DNA of 8,590 bases. Source: Salinisphaera sp. UBA6602. Lineage in GTDB: Bacteria; Pseudomonadota; Gammaproteobacteria; Nevskiales; Salinisphaeraceae. The notes under the pieces were generated by a model. The model did no database searches. It was not told the origin of the DNA and was given only the letters and a program-made list of their open reading frames with translations. Each line of letters begins with the position of its first letter. The first letter of the stretch is position 1. A program made the translations under genes and the position numbers. This document shows, piece by piece, positions 1-5,988 of this stretch. The DNA lies in the NCBI GenBank assembly GCA_002433465.1, contig DJIE01000110.1, forward strand, positions 1-8,590, written 5' to 3'.

Positions 1-1160
1 TGCACTTCGTCCGGGCCGTCGGCCATGCGCAGCGTGCGTACGTTCGCCCAGGCCGAGGCCAGGAAGGTGTCCTGGCACACGCCCATGGCACCGTGCGCCT
101 GAATGGCGCGGTCGATGACGTTGAGGGCCATCTCGGGGGCAATCACCTTGATCATGGCGATTTCCTGACGGGCTTCCTTGTTGCCCACCTCATCCATCAT
201 CTTGGCGGCCTTGAGCGTAAGCAGGCGCGCCTGCTCGATTTCGATACGCGAACGCGCGATGTTCTTGCGGATGGAATCGAACTCCGAAATCTTGCGGCCG
301 AAGGCCTCGCGATTTTCGACCCGCTCGCACATGGCTTCCAGCGCGCGCTCGGCGATGCCGATGGTGCGCATGCAGTGATGGATACGGCCCGGCCCGAGGC
401 GGCCCTGGGCGATCTCGAAGCCACGGCCTTCACCCAGAATCAGGTTCTCGGCCGGTACGCGCACATTGTCGTAATGAATTTCGGCATGGCCCTTGGGGGC
501 ATGGTCGTAGCCGAACACATGCAGCGGCCGTTCGATGGTCACGCCCGGGGTGTCCAGGGGCACCAGAATCATCGACTGCTGACGATGCTTTTCTGCATTG
601 GGGTCGTTCTTGCCCATGACGATGGCGATCTTGCAGTTGCGCGCCATCGCACCGGAGGACCACCACTTGCGGCCGTTGACGATGTACTCGTCGCCGTCGC
701 GCTTGATTTCGGTGGCGATGTTGGTGGCATCCGAAGAGGCCACGGCCGGCTCGGTCATCGAGAAGCAGGACTTGATCTTGCCCTCGAGCAACGGCTCCAG
801 CCACGCTTTCTTCTGCGCTTCGCTGCCGTAGCGTTCGAGCACTTCCATGTTGCCGGTATCCGGCGCGCTGCAGTTGAACACGATCGGCGCGATCGGCGAG
901 CGGCCCATGATCTCGCACAGGTGCGCATAGTCGTAGTTGGACAGCCCGGCGCCGTAATCGCTTTCCGGCAGGAACAGGTTCCACAGCCCTTCGGCCTTGG
1001 CCTTGGCCTTGAGCTCTTCCATGATCGGCGGCCAGGCCCAGCGATCCTCGGCCTCCTGATGCTGCTGTTCATAGACCGATTCGGCCGGGTAGACGTGTGC
1101 GTCCATGAACGCGAGCAGCCGGGCGTGCAGATCCTCGGCCTGCTTGGATAGTGCAAGCAT
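1..1160 (-). CDS. Acyl-CoA dehydrogenase, ACAD11-like (3' end cut by window edge)
   Basis: Flavoprotein predicted to oxidise an acyl-CoA to the 2-enoyl-CoA, passing electrons to ETF in the cytoplasm. It reads without a stop from the ATG at 1160 to the left edge (386 residues). About 20 residues are probably missing, since relatives run slightly over 400. Visible parts: N-terminal helical domain (about 1-125), FAD/substrate segment CFSMTEP (132-138), middle beta domain with KWWSSGAM (165-172), the stretch [19 protein letters not shown] (241-259) followed by IHHCMRT, a C-terminal helical domain, and RMADGPDEV (378-386). The last motif and KWWSSG are hallmarks of the ACAD10/ACAD11 branch. The Asp of ADGPDEV sits about where medium-chain enzymes have their catalytic Glu. 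The start is preceded by GAGGAG at good spacing. A long leader with operator-like repeats lies upstream. The family call is firm; the substrate is not known. Human ACAD10/11 act on 4-hydroxyacyl-CoAs. Confidence 0.93.
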   Translation of the reverse strand, partial: MLALSKQAEDLHARLLAFMDAHVYPAESVYEQQHQEAEDRWAWPPIMEELKAKAKAEGLWNLFLPESDYGAGLSNYDYAHLCEIMGRSPIAPIVFNCSAPDTGNMEVLERYGSEAQKKAWLEPLLEGKIKSCFSMTEPAVASSDATNIATEIKRDGDEYIVNGRKWWSSGAMARNCKIAIVMGKNDPNAEKHRQQSMILVPLDTPGVTIERPLHVFGYDHAPKGHAEIHYDNVRVPAENLILGEGRGFEIAQGRLGPGRIHHCMRTIGIAERALEAMCERVENREAFGRKISEFDSIRKNIARSRIEIEQARLLTLKAAKMMDEVGNKEARQEIAMIKVIAPEMALNVIDRAIQAHGAMGVCQDTFLASAWANVRTLRMADGPDEV

Positions 1161-1278
1161 GATCTCTCCTCAATGTGGCGAATGTTGTGCTCGCACCCGC
1201 TCACCCCACGGCAAGCGAGCCCAAGCCTGTTCTTTTACCGAAGCGAAACTGACACAGCCGCAACCGACCGTCAATTTA

Positions 1279-1295
1279 ATGAAACGCAGTTTCAT
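1279..1295. promoter_or_regulatory. PsrA-like inverted repeat, candidate operator
   Basis: Perfect inverted repeat ATGAAAC-GCA-GTTTCAT: 7-bp arms with a 3-base spacer. The core GAAAC-N3-GTTTC fits the known binding pattern of PsrA (TetR family, fatty-acid-responsive, in gammaproteobacteria), which is (G/C)AAAC-N2-4-GTTT(G/C). It lies about 120 bases upstream of the dehydrogenase start and 4 bases from a possible -35 box, a plausible place for repression of a fatty-acid-type oxidation gene. The repeat is seen directly; the regulator is inferred. Confidence 0.55.
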
Positions 1296-1304
1296 ACTCG
1301 GCAT

Positions 1305-1316
1305 GAACGATCGTTC
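1305..1316. promoter_or_regulatory. TetR-type operator candidate, copy 1
   Basis: Perfect 12-bp palindrome GAACGATCGTTC. It begins only 9 bases from the end of the PsrA-like repeat and about 145 bases upstream of the dehydrogenase start. An identical palindrome lies 69 bases further upstream. Including flanks, TGAACGATCGTTCG on the plus strand here equals the minus strand of the other copy, so the two are 14-bp sites in inverted orientation. Symmetric GAACG/CGTTC sites are common for TetR-family repressors of lipid and acyl-CoA genes. The regulator is not in the window. Confidence 0.55.
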
Positions 1317-1373
1317 GTTTTTTACGCAAAGCTCGGCATGAGCGAGCCCTTTCCAGACCTTCCGCAATTGACC

Positions 1374-1385
1374 GAACGATCGTTC
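1374..1385. promoter_or_regulatory. TetR-type operator candidate, copy 2
   Basis: Second exact copy of GAACGATCGTTC, about 214 bases upstream of the dehydrogenase start. Two identical sites 69 bases apart in one intergenic region are unlikely by chance and suggest one repressor binding twice, possibly with looping. No repressor gene of the TetR family is present nearby; the only regulator in the window is of the IclR family. Confidence 0.55.
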
Positions 1386-1697
1386 ACCGAATTCGACCAT
1401 ACGCGCAGTCGCCACAAAAATCGACTCTTTATTGCGCACAAATAAGTGCGTGCACGCCTGCCTGCCGGCTCGTGCGTCGATCCCGGCGCGCCGCGCTTAA
1501 ATCCTGCGCAACCGTGATGCGCAGCAGCGCGCACTGCCCGCGCCCGTTTCGTTATCAGCCCGGCCCCAAAAAAATGTTCAATAGAGGATTGTCGGGTTGC
1601 TAGCGCACAGGTGCGAAAGCATGCGCGCCACGGCCAACGGCGGTGAAGCCATTGCAGGAAACGACGGACACCTGCCGGCGTTGCGCTCGATGGCGTT

Positions 1698-1726
1698 GAA
1701 AACAGCTGATGGGGTCAGCGGTTTTC
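1698..1726 (-). terminator. Intrinsic terminator after the thioesterase gene
   Basis: An inverted repeat of two 12-base arms, with 11 paired positions and one mismatch: on the minus strand GAAAACCGCTGA, loop CCCCA, then TCAGCTGTTTTC. It starts 8 bases beyond the thioesterase stop codon. The GC-rich inner stem is flanked by AAAA on one side and TTTT on the other, so it could work in either direction. It likely ends the IclR-thioesterase transcript and separates it from the dehydrogenase promoter region. Confidence 0.75.
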
Positions 1727-1734
1727 GTGCCCGA

Positions 1735-2199
1735 TCAATAATCGATGGGAACGCCTTCCGGGCCTTCGCAGCCGCTGCGCAGCCGGTAGGTACCTTCGCC
1801 GATCGCGAGCAGGCGTTCGTCGGCATCGACGATATCGACCGTCGAATTGAAGATACGACGCCCGCCCGCGCGCCGCCGGCCGATCGCCCGCACCATGCCC
1901 TGGCTGGCCTGACCGGTGAAGGTGGTGGTCATCGACAGGGTGATGGCCTTGCGGATACGCCCCGGGTAGGGGCAATAACTGCCGGCCGCCGCACCCGCGA
2001 TATCGAGCAGCGTGGCGAGGATACCGCCATGCAGCACGCCGGCGAGGTTGAGATGCCATGCCTGAATTTCGAGTTCGAGCGTGGCCCGATCCGGCACCCA
2101 TTCGACGAACTCGAAGCCCAGATGCGCGGCGAAGCCGCGATCGTAGCGCGCGTTGGCGTCGGCCAGCGACAACCGATCGGCCTGGTTGCTATCGACCAT
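1735..2199 (-). CDS. PaaI-like hotdog-fold acyl-CoA thioesterase
   Basis: 154-residue single-domain protein of the PaaI/YdiI-type (4HBT) thioesterase family, predicted to hydrolyse small, aromatic or hydroxylated acyl-CoA esters in the cytoplasm as a tetramer of hotdog folds. The defining segment is HLNLAGVLHGGILATLLDI (residues 49-67): Asn51, Gly54, HGG at 57-59 and Asp66, the usual catalytic acid residue on the long central helix. The strand ITLSMTTTFTGQA (86-98) and the C-terminal strands to about 140 complete the fold. The length is normal. The start is an ATG with GGTGG about 10 bases upstream, which lies inside the end of the IclR gene. The 3-base gap to that gene suggests one transcript with coupled translation. 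The terminator follows at once. It may release CoA from dead-end acyl-CoAs of the pathway that the IclR protein controls. The family is sure; the substrate is not. Confidence 0.93.
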   Translation of the reverse strand: MVDSNQADRLSLADANARYDRGFAAHLGFEFVEWVPDRATLELEIQAWHLNLAGVLHGGILATLLDIAGAAAGSYCPYPGRIRKAITLSMTTTFTGQASQGMVRAIGRRRAGGRRIFNSTVDIVDADERLLAIGEGTYRLRSGCEGPEGVPIDY

Positions 2200-2202
2200 C
2201 GA

Positions 2203-3003
2203 TCAGTCGCCACCCACGACAAGCTGTCTGACCTGTTCGACCACCTGTTTGAGCCGCGGGCCGAGGTTTTCGACCAGTACATCGCGGGTCAGACGCTGTG
2301 CCGCCCCGCCGCAGTTGAACGACACCACCCGCTGACCGTTTTCCAGGATCAACGGCACCCCCACCCCACTGATGTCGCGGCTCCAGGTCCGGTCGGTCAT
2401 ACAGAAACCGTAATTGGCATAGTCTTCGTAGGCGCGTTCAAGCAACGGCTCGATGTCGGACCACGGCATGGCGCTTTCAGCACGAATGCGCTCGTAATAG
2501 GGCTCTCGAGCGGCCGGCTCGTGGGCGGCGAGAAACGCCAGTCCCATCGACGACAACCCCATCGGCACGCGCGAACCCACCTGCAGGCGCAGGATCAGCG
2601 GCCCCTTGCCCTGGCAGGCATGGGTATAGGTCAGGTGGGCGCCTTCGGGCACACCGAGTGCGACCATGCAGTCGGTGGCATCGGCGAGCTCCTGCATGAA
2701 CGGCTGGGCGATATTGCCCACCCCCTCGCTGGCCAGATAGCGATAGCCCAGGTCGAGCACGCGCGGCCCGAGCCGGTACTTTTCCAGATGCGGCATGTAG
2801 AGCAGATAACCCAGCTGCGTGAGCGTGGCCGTCAGTCGCGACACGGTCGGCCGGGGAATGTCGGTTCGTTTGGCCAACTCGGCATTGCCCAGATATTCGG
2901 CCGCATCGCCGAAGCAGCGCAGCAGCTCCAGCCCCCGCGCAAGCGCGGTGACATAGTTATGACCCTTGGTGTCCGGGCTGTCCGGCGCCATCGTCTTTCG
3001 CAT
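2203..3003 (-). CDS. IclR-family transcriptional regulator
   Basis: 266-residue DNA-binding regulator with the two-domain IclR layout. The N-terminal winged helix-turn-helix covers about 17-85, with NAELAKRTDIPRPTVSRL at 40-57 as the recognition part. The C-terminal GAF-like effector domain runs from about 100 to 260, with GSRVPMGLSSMGLAFLA (143-159) and the conserved tail ISGVGVPLIL (211-220). The family usually governs catabolism of small acids or aromatic compounds, binding DNA as a dimer or tetramer. I chose the ATG at 3003. An in-frame TTG at 3018 would add five residues, but the ATG has GGGA and GAG at usable spacing and gives a normal length. The partner thioesterase follows 3 bases after the stop. 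Upstream lies a structured leader with a palindrome that could be its own operator. The effector is unknown. Confidence 0.94.
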   Translation of the reverse strand: MRKTMAPDSPDTKGHNYVTALARGLELLRCFGDAAEYLGNAELAKRTDIPRPTVSRLTATLTQLGYLLYMPHLEKYRLGPRVLDLGYRYLASEGVGNIAQPFMQELADATDCMVALGVPEGAHLTYTHACQGKGPLILRLQVGSRVPMGLSSMGLAFLAAHEPAAREPYYERIRAESAMPWSDIEPLLERAYEDYANYGFCMTDRTWSRDISGVGVPLILENGQRVVSFNCGGAAQRLTRDVLVENLGPRLKQVVEQVRQLVVGGD

Positions 3004-3112
3004 GATCTCAATTCCCAAGCCACAAATGTCTAGCGCCGCGTCGGCTATGCAACGCAGCTATGTCCGTTTTGTATTTGTCTGGTCGCGCCGTCGCACCGCG
3101 CCGGCGCCAAAT

Positions 3113-3149
3113 AAAATGCGGGCTCGATCGAACGATAGAGCCGCTTTTA
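3113..3149. terminator. Bidirectional terminator-like hairpin before the IclR gene
   Basis: Inverted repeat GGCTC (3121-3125) with GAGCC (3138-3142), extended by GCG/CGC with one bulged G. A loop of 12 bases contains the further pairing ATCG/CGAT. The stem is flanked by AAAA on the left and TTTTA on the right, so each strand reads a GC-rich stem followed by a T-rich stretch; the minus strand has ATTTTATTT. It could end the efflux-pump transcript some 260 bases after its stop codon, or act as an attenuator in a long IclR leader. It is imperfect and its function is untested. Confidence 0.45.
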
Positions 3150-3227
3150 GAGAACACCCGCCCCCTGACTGGAACACAAGATAGTCATAACCGTAAGCAA
3201 TCGCCATACCGAAAAAGTCGCATGGCA

Positions 3228-3245
3228 ACAGCGTCATGACGCTGT
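3228..3245. promoter_or_regulatory. Perfect 18-bp palindrome, candidate operator
   Basis: ACAGCGTCATGACGCTGT is its own exact reverse complement, with no spacer. It lies 225 bases upstream of the IclR start and 165 bases beyond the efflux-pump stop. A gapless dyad of this length is typical of a binding site for a dimeric regulator. The IclR protein encoded next door is the most economical candidate, but the sequence does not match a consensus I can name. Confidence 0.45.
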
Positions 3246-3293
3246 CCTGCGCCGGGTCCGCCGAGGTGGCGCCCCCCGATATCCTGGATGGTC

Positions 3294-3321
3294 ATTTTGG
3301 AAACGAACGAACGTTCGACAA
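3294..3321 (-). promoter_or_regulatory. Possible promoter with TetR-like palindrome in its spacer
   Basis: On the minus strand TTGTCG (3321-3316) and CAAAAT (3299-3294) match sigma-70 boxes at four of six positions each, with a 16-base spacer. The 10-bp palindrome CGAACGTTCG (3308-3317) overlaps the -35 box and the spacer, a typical repressor position. It has the same GAAC/GTTC half-sites as the two operators near 1305 and 1374, but without their central four bases (GAAC-GATC-GTTC). Transcription would run toward the IclR gene with a leader of about 280 bases. Confidence 0.3.
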
Positions 3322-3410
3322 ATATTGCCTATCGCTGGCACAGAATCGTGAAATTAATCTTTTTTGATTTCGTCGGCAACGTTTATCGATTGTCACCTTC
3401 ACCTGCCGGT

Positions 3411-4856
3411 TCAATCGCTAGCGCGCGACATGGCGCGAGAAAGCCGATGCAAGGGCCAGAACGCAATGACGAACAATAGCGCCAGCGCCACGAACGCATA
3501 ATCGAAGCCGGCTTCGAAGACCCGCTGGGCAGGCTCGGCCGGATGGCGCAGCCGGTAGAAATCACTCGCATACTGCGCAAGCACCGCCGACAGGTTCACC
3601 CCAAGGGCACCGCCGATCTGGCGCCCGAAATTGATGATGCCGGAGCCCCGATCGAGTTGTTCTTCGGGCAACAGCCCCAGGCTCGCGGTGGTGATCGGCG
3701 GCATCATCAGACCCACGCCGAGTCGGCCGAATACGGCCCAGATCACCAGCCATGCGGCCGTGGTAGGAATTTCGGCCGCCGCCAGCAGCACCATGCTGGC
3801 AACGAAGAAAAGCAGCCCCCAAGACACGATCCGGCCAATCGGCACCCGGTCGGTCAAATGACCCGCTACGGGAAAAACGAACGCCATGGCCAGCCCGGCC
3901 GGCACCAGCATCAAACCGGAGGCCGAGGCGCTCATCCCCGCCGACTGCTGAAAATAAAGCGGCGCGAGATAGGTACTGGCGAAAAGCCCCGCCCCCATGA
4001 CCATCGACAGCACGAAACCGCTGGCAAAGCCGGGCCTGGCCAGCACGCCCAGTTCAAGCAGCGGTTCGCGCACGCGCCGCTCCCAGGCCACGAAGACGAC
4101 GGCGAGCAACAGGCCGCCGATCAGGGCCAGATCCACCAGCGGATCGAACACGCCGCGCCGATGCAACGAGGCGATCGACCACAGCAGCGCCACCAGCGAA
4201 ATGCTCAACAAGGCCATGCCCACCCAGTCGAGCGAGGCCCGGCGCGTGCCCCGACCCGGCAGAAAACGCCAAGCCAGCGCGGCCGCCAGCGCACAGGCCG
4301 GCAGGACCACGATAAAGGTCGCCCGCCAGGAAAACCCGTCGACCAGCACACCGCCCAGCGCCGGCGCGATCGCCGGGCCGAGGATCACCCCCATGCCGTA
4401 AATGCCCATGGCCTGACCGCGCCGATGCACGGGAAAGACCTGAAAGATGGCCACCAGCGCATGGGGCTGGATCATGCCCGCGGTCAGCCCCTGACCGACA
4501 CGGGCTGCGACCAGGGTGGGGAAATCGCCGCTCACGCCCCCAACCACGGAAGCGATGATGAACCCGCCCATGGCGAGCACGAACGCGCCGCGCGAACCGA
4601 AACGCGCCGCGGCCCAGGCGTTGAGCAGCATGCCCACGGTCATCGCAGCGAGAAACCCGGTCGCCAGCCAGTGGACCTGATCCTGGGCGACGTTGAAGCG
4701 GGTCATGATCGCCGGCACGGCGACGTTGATGATGGTGGCCGCGAGCACCACCGAAAACGTGCCGAGCATGACCGTGGCCGAGACATACCACTTGTAGCGC
4801 GCGCCGAAGCGCTCGCCGAGTACGGCATAGGTTCTTGGTGTCGGCGCGTCCTGCAT
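3411..4856 (-). CDS. DHA2-family (EmrB/QacA-like) MFS drug efflux transporter
   Basis: 481-residue inner-membrane protein with about 14 hydrophobic segments, the size and layout of the DHA2 family of proton-driven multidrug exporters. Landmarks: TM1 TIINVAVPAI (41-50), the loop 2-3 motif AARFGSRGAF (83-92), the exporter motif C GMGVILGPAIAPALGG (154-169) followed by FSWRATFI (175-182), LDWVGMALL (209-217) after a basic linker, and GSGIINFGRQIGGALG (404-419) near TM13. The acidic residue usual in the TM1 signature LDxTIVNVALP is Ala39 here, a variant I believe also occurs in some relatives. The ATG at 4856 overlaps the reductase stop as TGATG, which settles the start over a TTG one codon earlier and implies coupled translation. 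Its pairing with a reductase suggests export of a toxic or modified compound. The substrate is unknown. Confidence 0.92.
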   Translation of the reverse strand: MQDAPTPRTYAVLGERFGARYKWYVSATVMLGTFSVVLAATIINVAVPAIMTRFNVAQDQVHWLATGFLAAMTVGMLLNAWAAARFGSRGAFVLAMGGFIIASVVGGVSGDFPTLVAARVGQGLTAGMIQPHALVAIFQVFPVHRRGQAMGIYGMGVILGPAIAPALGGVLVDGFSWRATFIVVLPACALAAALAWRFLPGRGTRRASLDWVGMALLSISLVALLWSIASLHRRGVFDPLVDLALIGGLLLAVVFVAWERRVREPLLELGVLARPGFASGFVLSMVMGAGLFASTYLAPLYFQQSAGMSASASGLMLVPAGLAMAFVFPVAGHLTDRVPIGRIVSWGLLFFVASMVLLAAAEIPTTAAWLVIWAVFGRLGVGLMMPPITTASLGLLPEEQLDRGSGIINFGRQIGGALGVNLSAVLAQYASDFYRLRHPAEPAQRVFEAGFDYAFVALALLFVIAFWPLHRLSRAMSRASD

Positions 4857-5884
4857 CAACGCGTGGGGTCGGCTGCGACCTGTACCAGCAGTTTGCCGCG
4901 ATTGCGCCCCTGCAAAAGTCCCTGGAAGGCGTCGACCGCGTTCTCGAGCCCGGCGACGATGTCTTCCTGATACTTGACCTCGCCGCTACGCACCCAGGCA
5001 CTCATATCGCGCTGGAAATCACCGTAGCGATGGCGATAGTCGAACTGGATGAAGCCTTGCACGCGCAGGCGCTTGACCAGCACCTGACCCATGAACGCGA
5101 CCAGACGATCGGGGCCGTCCGGCGCCTCGCTGTCGTTGTAATGGGCAATACGACCGCAGACCGGCATACGTGCAAAGTCGTTGAGCAGGCCCCGCACGGC
5201 GTCGAACACCTTGCCGCCCACGTTCTCGAAATAGACGTCGATACCATCCGGACAGGCAGCGGCGAGCTGCGCCTCGAAGTCGTCCTCTTTGTAATTCACG
5301 CAGGCATCGAAACCATAGTGGTCGACGACGTGCGCGCATTTGTCGGCCGCGCCCGCAACGCCCACCACGCGACAGCCCTTGATCTTGGCAATCTGGCCGA
5401 CGACCTGGCCCACCGCGCCGGCGGCGGCCGATACCACCACCGTTTCGCCTGGCTGGGGCTGGCCTATCTCGTCGAGCCCGACATAGGCGGTAAAGCCCGG
5501 CATACCGAGCACCCCCACCGCCGTGCTAATCGGCGCCTGTGCAGGGTCGAGCTTGCGCACGGTCTTGGCCGCCTGCACGGCATATTCCTGCCAGCCACCA
5601 TGCGCGAGCACGTAGTCGCCGACGGCGACGCTATCGTCGTTGGATTCGACCACCTCGCCGATGGTCGCACCTTCCATGACCGCGCCTTCGGCCACGCTCG
5701 CCGCATAGGACTTGGCCGCGCTCATGCGACCGCGCATATACGGGTCGAGCGACATGTATATCGTCTTGACGAGCACTTCGCCCTGGCCCGGTCGCGGTAT
5801 TTCGCCCTGCTGCATCTGCAGATGCGTTTCGTCGGGCATGCCCTGCGGGCGTTGGGCAAGAATGATCTGGCGGTTGACGGTCAT
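4856..5884 (-). CDS. NADPH-dependent oxidoreductase, CurA / leukotriene-B4 dehydrogenase type
   Basis: 342-residue zinc-independent medium-chain dehydrogenase/reductase. The family reduces the C=C bond of alpha,beta-unsaturated ketones and aldehydes with NADPH in the cytoplasm; E. coli CurA reduces curcumin and mammalian PTGR1 reduces 15-oxo-prostaglandins and alkenals. Visible: MSLDPYMRGRM (44-54), GMPGFTAYVGL (127-137), the nucleotide-binding loop VSAAAGAVGQVVGQIAK (151-167), YFENVGG (218-224), AHYND (247-251) with the conserved Tyr, and PDGPDRL (255-261). The length is normal and there are no zinc-ligand cysteines. The ATG at 5884 is preceded by AGGAG at ideal spacing. The stop overlaps the start of the efflux gene. 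Upstream, a strong terminator leaves only 53 bases before the start, so any promoter of its own must sit there or inside the terminator. It is likely a detoxifying enal reductase; a direct catabolic role is also possible. Confidence 0.93.
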   Translation of the reverse strand: MTVNRQIILAQRPQGMPDETHLQMQQGEIPRPGQGEVLVKTIYMSLDPYMRGRMSAAKSYAASVAEGAVMEGATIGEVVESNDDSVAVGDYVLAHGGWQEYAVQAAKTVRKLDPAQAPISTAVGVLGMPGFTAYVGLDEIGQPQPGETVVVSAAAGAVGQVVGQIAKIKGCRVVGVAGAADKCAHVVDHYGFDACVNYKEDDFEAQLAAACPDGIDVYFENVGGKVFDAVRGLLNDFARMPVCGRIAHYNDSEAPDGPDRLVAFMGQVLVKRLRVQGFIQFDYRHRYGDFQRDMSAWVRSGEVKYQEDIVAGLENAVDAFQGLLQGRNRGKLLVQVAADPTR

Positions 5885-5937
5885 AGAGACACTCCTGGGT
5901 TGCGCCGGTTGTTTGCAAAAAGCTGCGACACAAATAA

Positions 5938-5963
5938 AACAGGGGCACCAAAGTGCCCCTGTT
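5938..5963 (-). terminator. Strong intrinsic terminator after the binding-protein gene
   Basis: Perfect 11-bp stem AACAGGGGCAC / GTGCCCCTGTT with a 4-base loop, followed on the minus strand by TTATTTG, which continues the T-run. It starts 25 bases beyond the binding-protein stop and ends the transport operon. The plus strand also has A-rich/T-rich flanks, but there is no plus-strand gene to end. Confidence 0.93.
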
Positions 5964-5988
5964 GCATGCGCGTTTTGTCGTCTGAAAC

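Larger units (their letters stand above)
1161..1734. other. 574-base intergenic region upstream of the dehydrogenase gene
   Basis: No credible gene lies here. Short open frames on both strands lack a ribosome binding site and family resemblance. The right end holds the terminator of the thioesterase unit. The part nearest the dehydrogenase holds three perfect inverted repeats (1279-1295, 1305-1316, 1374-1385) and is locally AT-richer, as expected of a regulated promoter. Further small structures are a 7-bp inverted repeat CTGCGCA/TGCGCAG with a 7-base loop (1504-1524), a 10-bp palindrome GCGTGCACGC (1448-1457), a 5-bp hairpin (1331-1347) and an imperfect direct repeat CTCGGCATGAnCGA (1297-1310 and 1332-1345, 13 of 14 identical). 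On the minus strand TTGACG (1274-1269) could be a -35 box, but at 17-base spacing it is followed only by the poor -10 CAGTTT, so no promoter is called firmly. Confidence 0.7.
3004..3410. other. 407-base intergenic region with palindrome, hairpin and possible promoter
   Basis: No convincing gene on either strand. An open frame on the plus strand (3288-3479) has no ribosome binding site and no family resemblance. In minus-strand order the gap holds a possible promoter with a TetR-like palindrome in its spacer (3321-3294), a perfect 18-bp palindrome (3245-3228), a terminator-like hairpin (3149-3113) and the start region of the IclR gene. The repeats ACAAAT (3022-3027) and ATTTGT (3073-3078) form a loose inverted pair in the last part. 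No clear terminator lies directly behind the efflux-pump gene, so its transcript may run to the hairpin. Confidence 0.65.

Noticed and set aside
93..1151. A 352-residue plus-strand open frame opposite the dehydrogenase gene
   Set aside because: The minus strand encodes an uninterrupted ACAD11-like protein. The plus frame resembles no family and lacks a ribosome binding site.
1173..1445. Small open frames on both strands in the dehydrogenase promoter region
   Set aside because: They cross the operator repeats, have no ribosome binding site, and their translations show no domain-like pattern.
3003..3018. TTG at 3018 as the IclR start
   Set aside because: The ATG at 3003 is in the same frame, has usable ribosome binding bases and gives a normal family length.
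1597..3033. A 478-residue open frame on the plus strand, opposite the thioesterase and IclR genes
   Set aside because: It is an antisense shadow produced by GC-rich codon use. The minus-strand proteins have clear family motifs, while this frame has none and is rich in His, Arg and Gly.
3288..3479. A 63-residue plus-strand open frame upstream of and overlapping the efflux gene end
   Set aside because: It has no ribosome binding site, and its second half is simply antisense to the 3' end of the transporter gene.
3543..4970. A 475-residue open frame on the plus strand, opposite the efflux-pump gene
   Set aside because: The translation is low-complexity, full of His, Gln, Arg and Gly with no hydrophobic core, as expected for the complement of a membrane protein gene.
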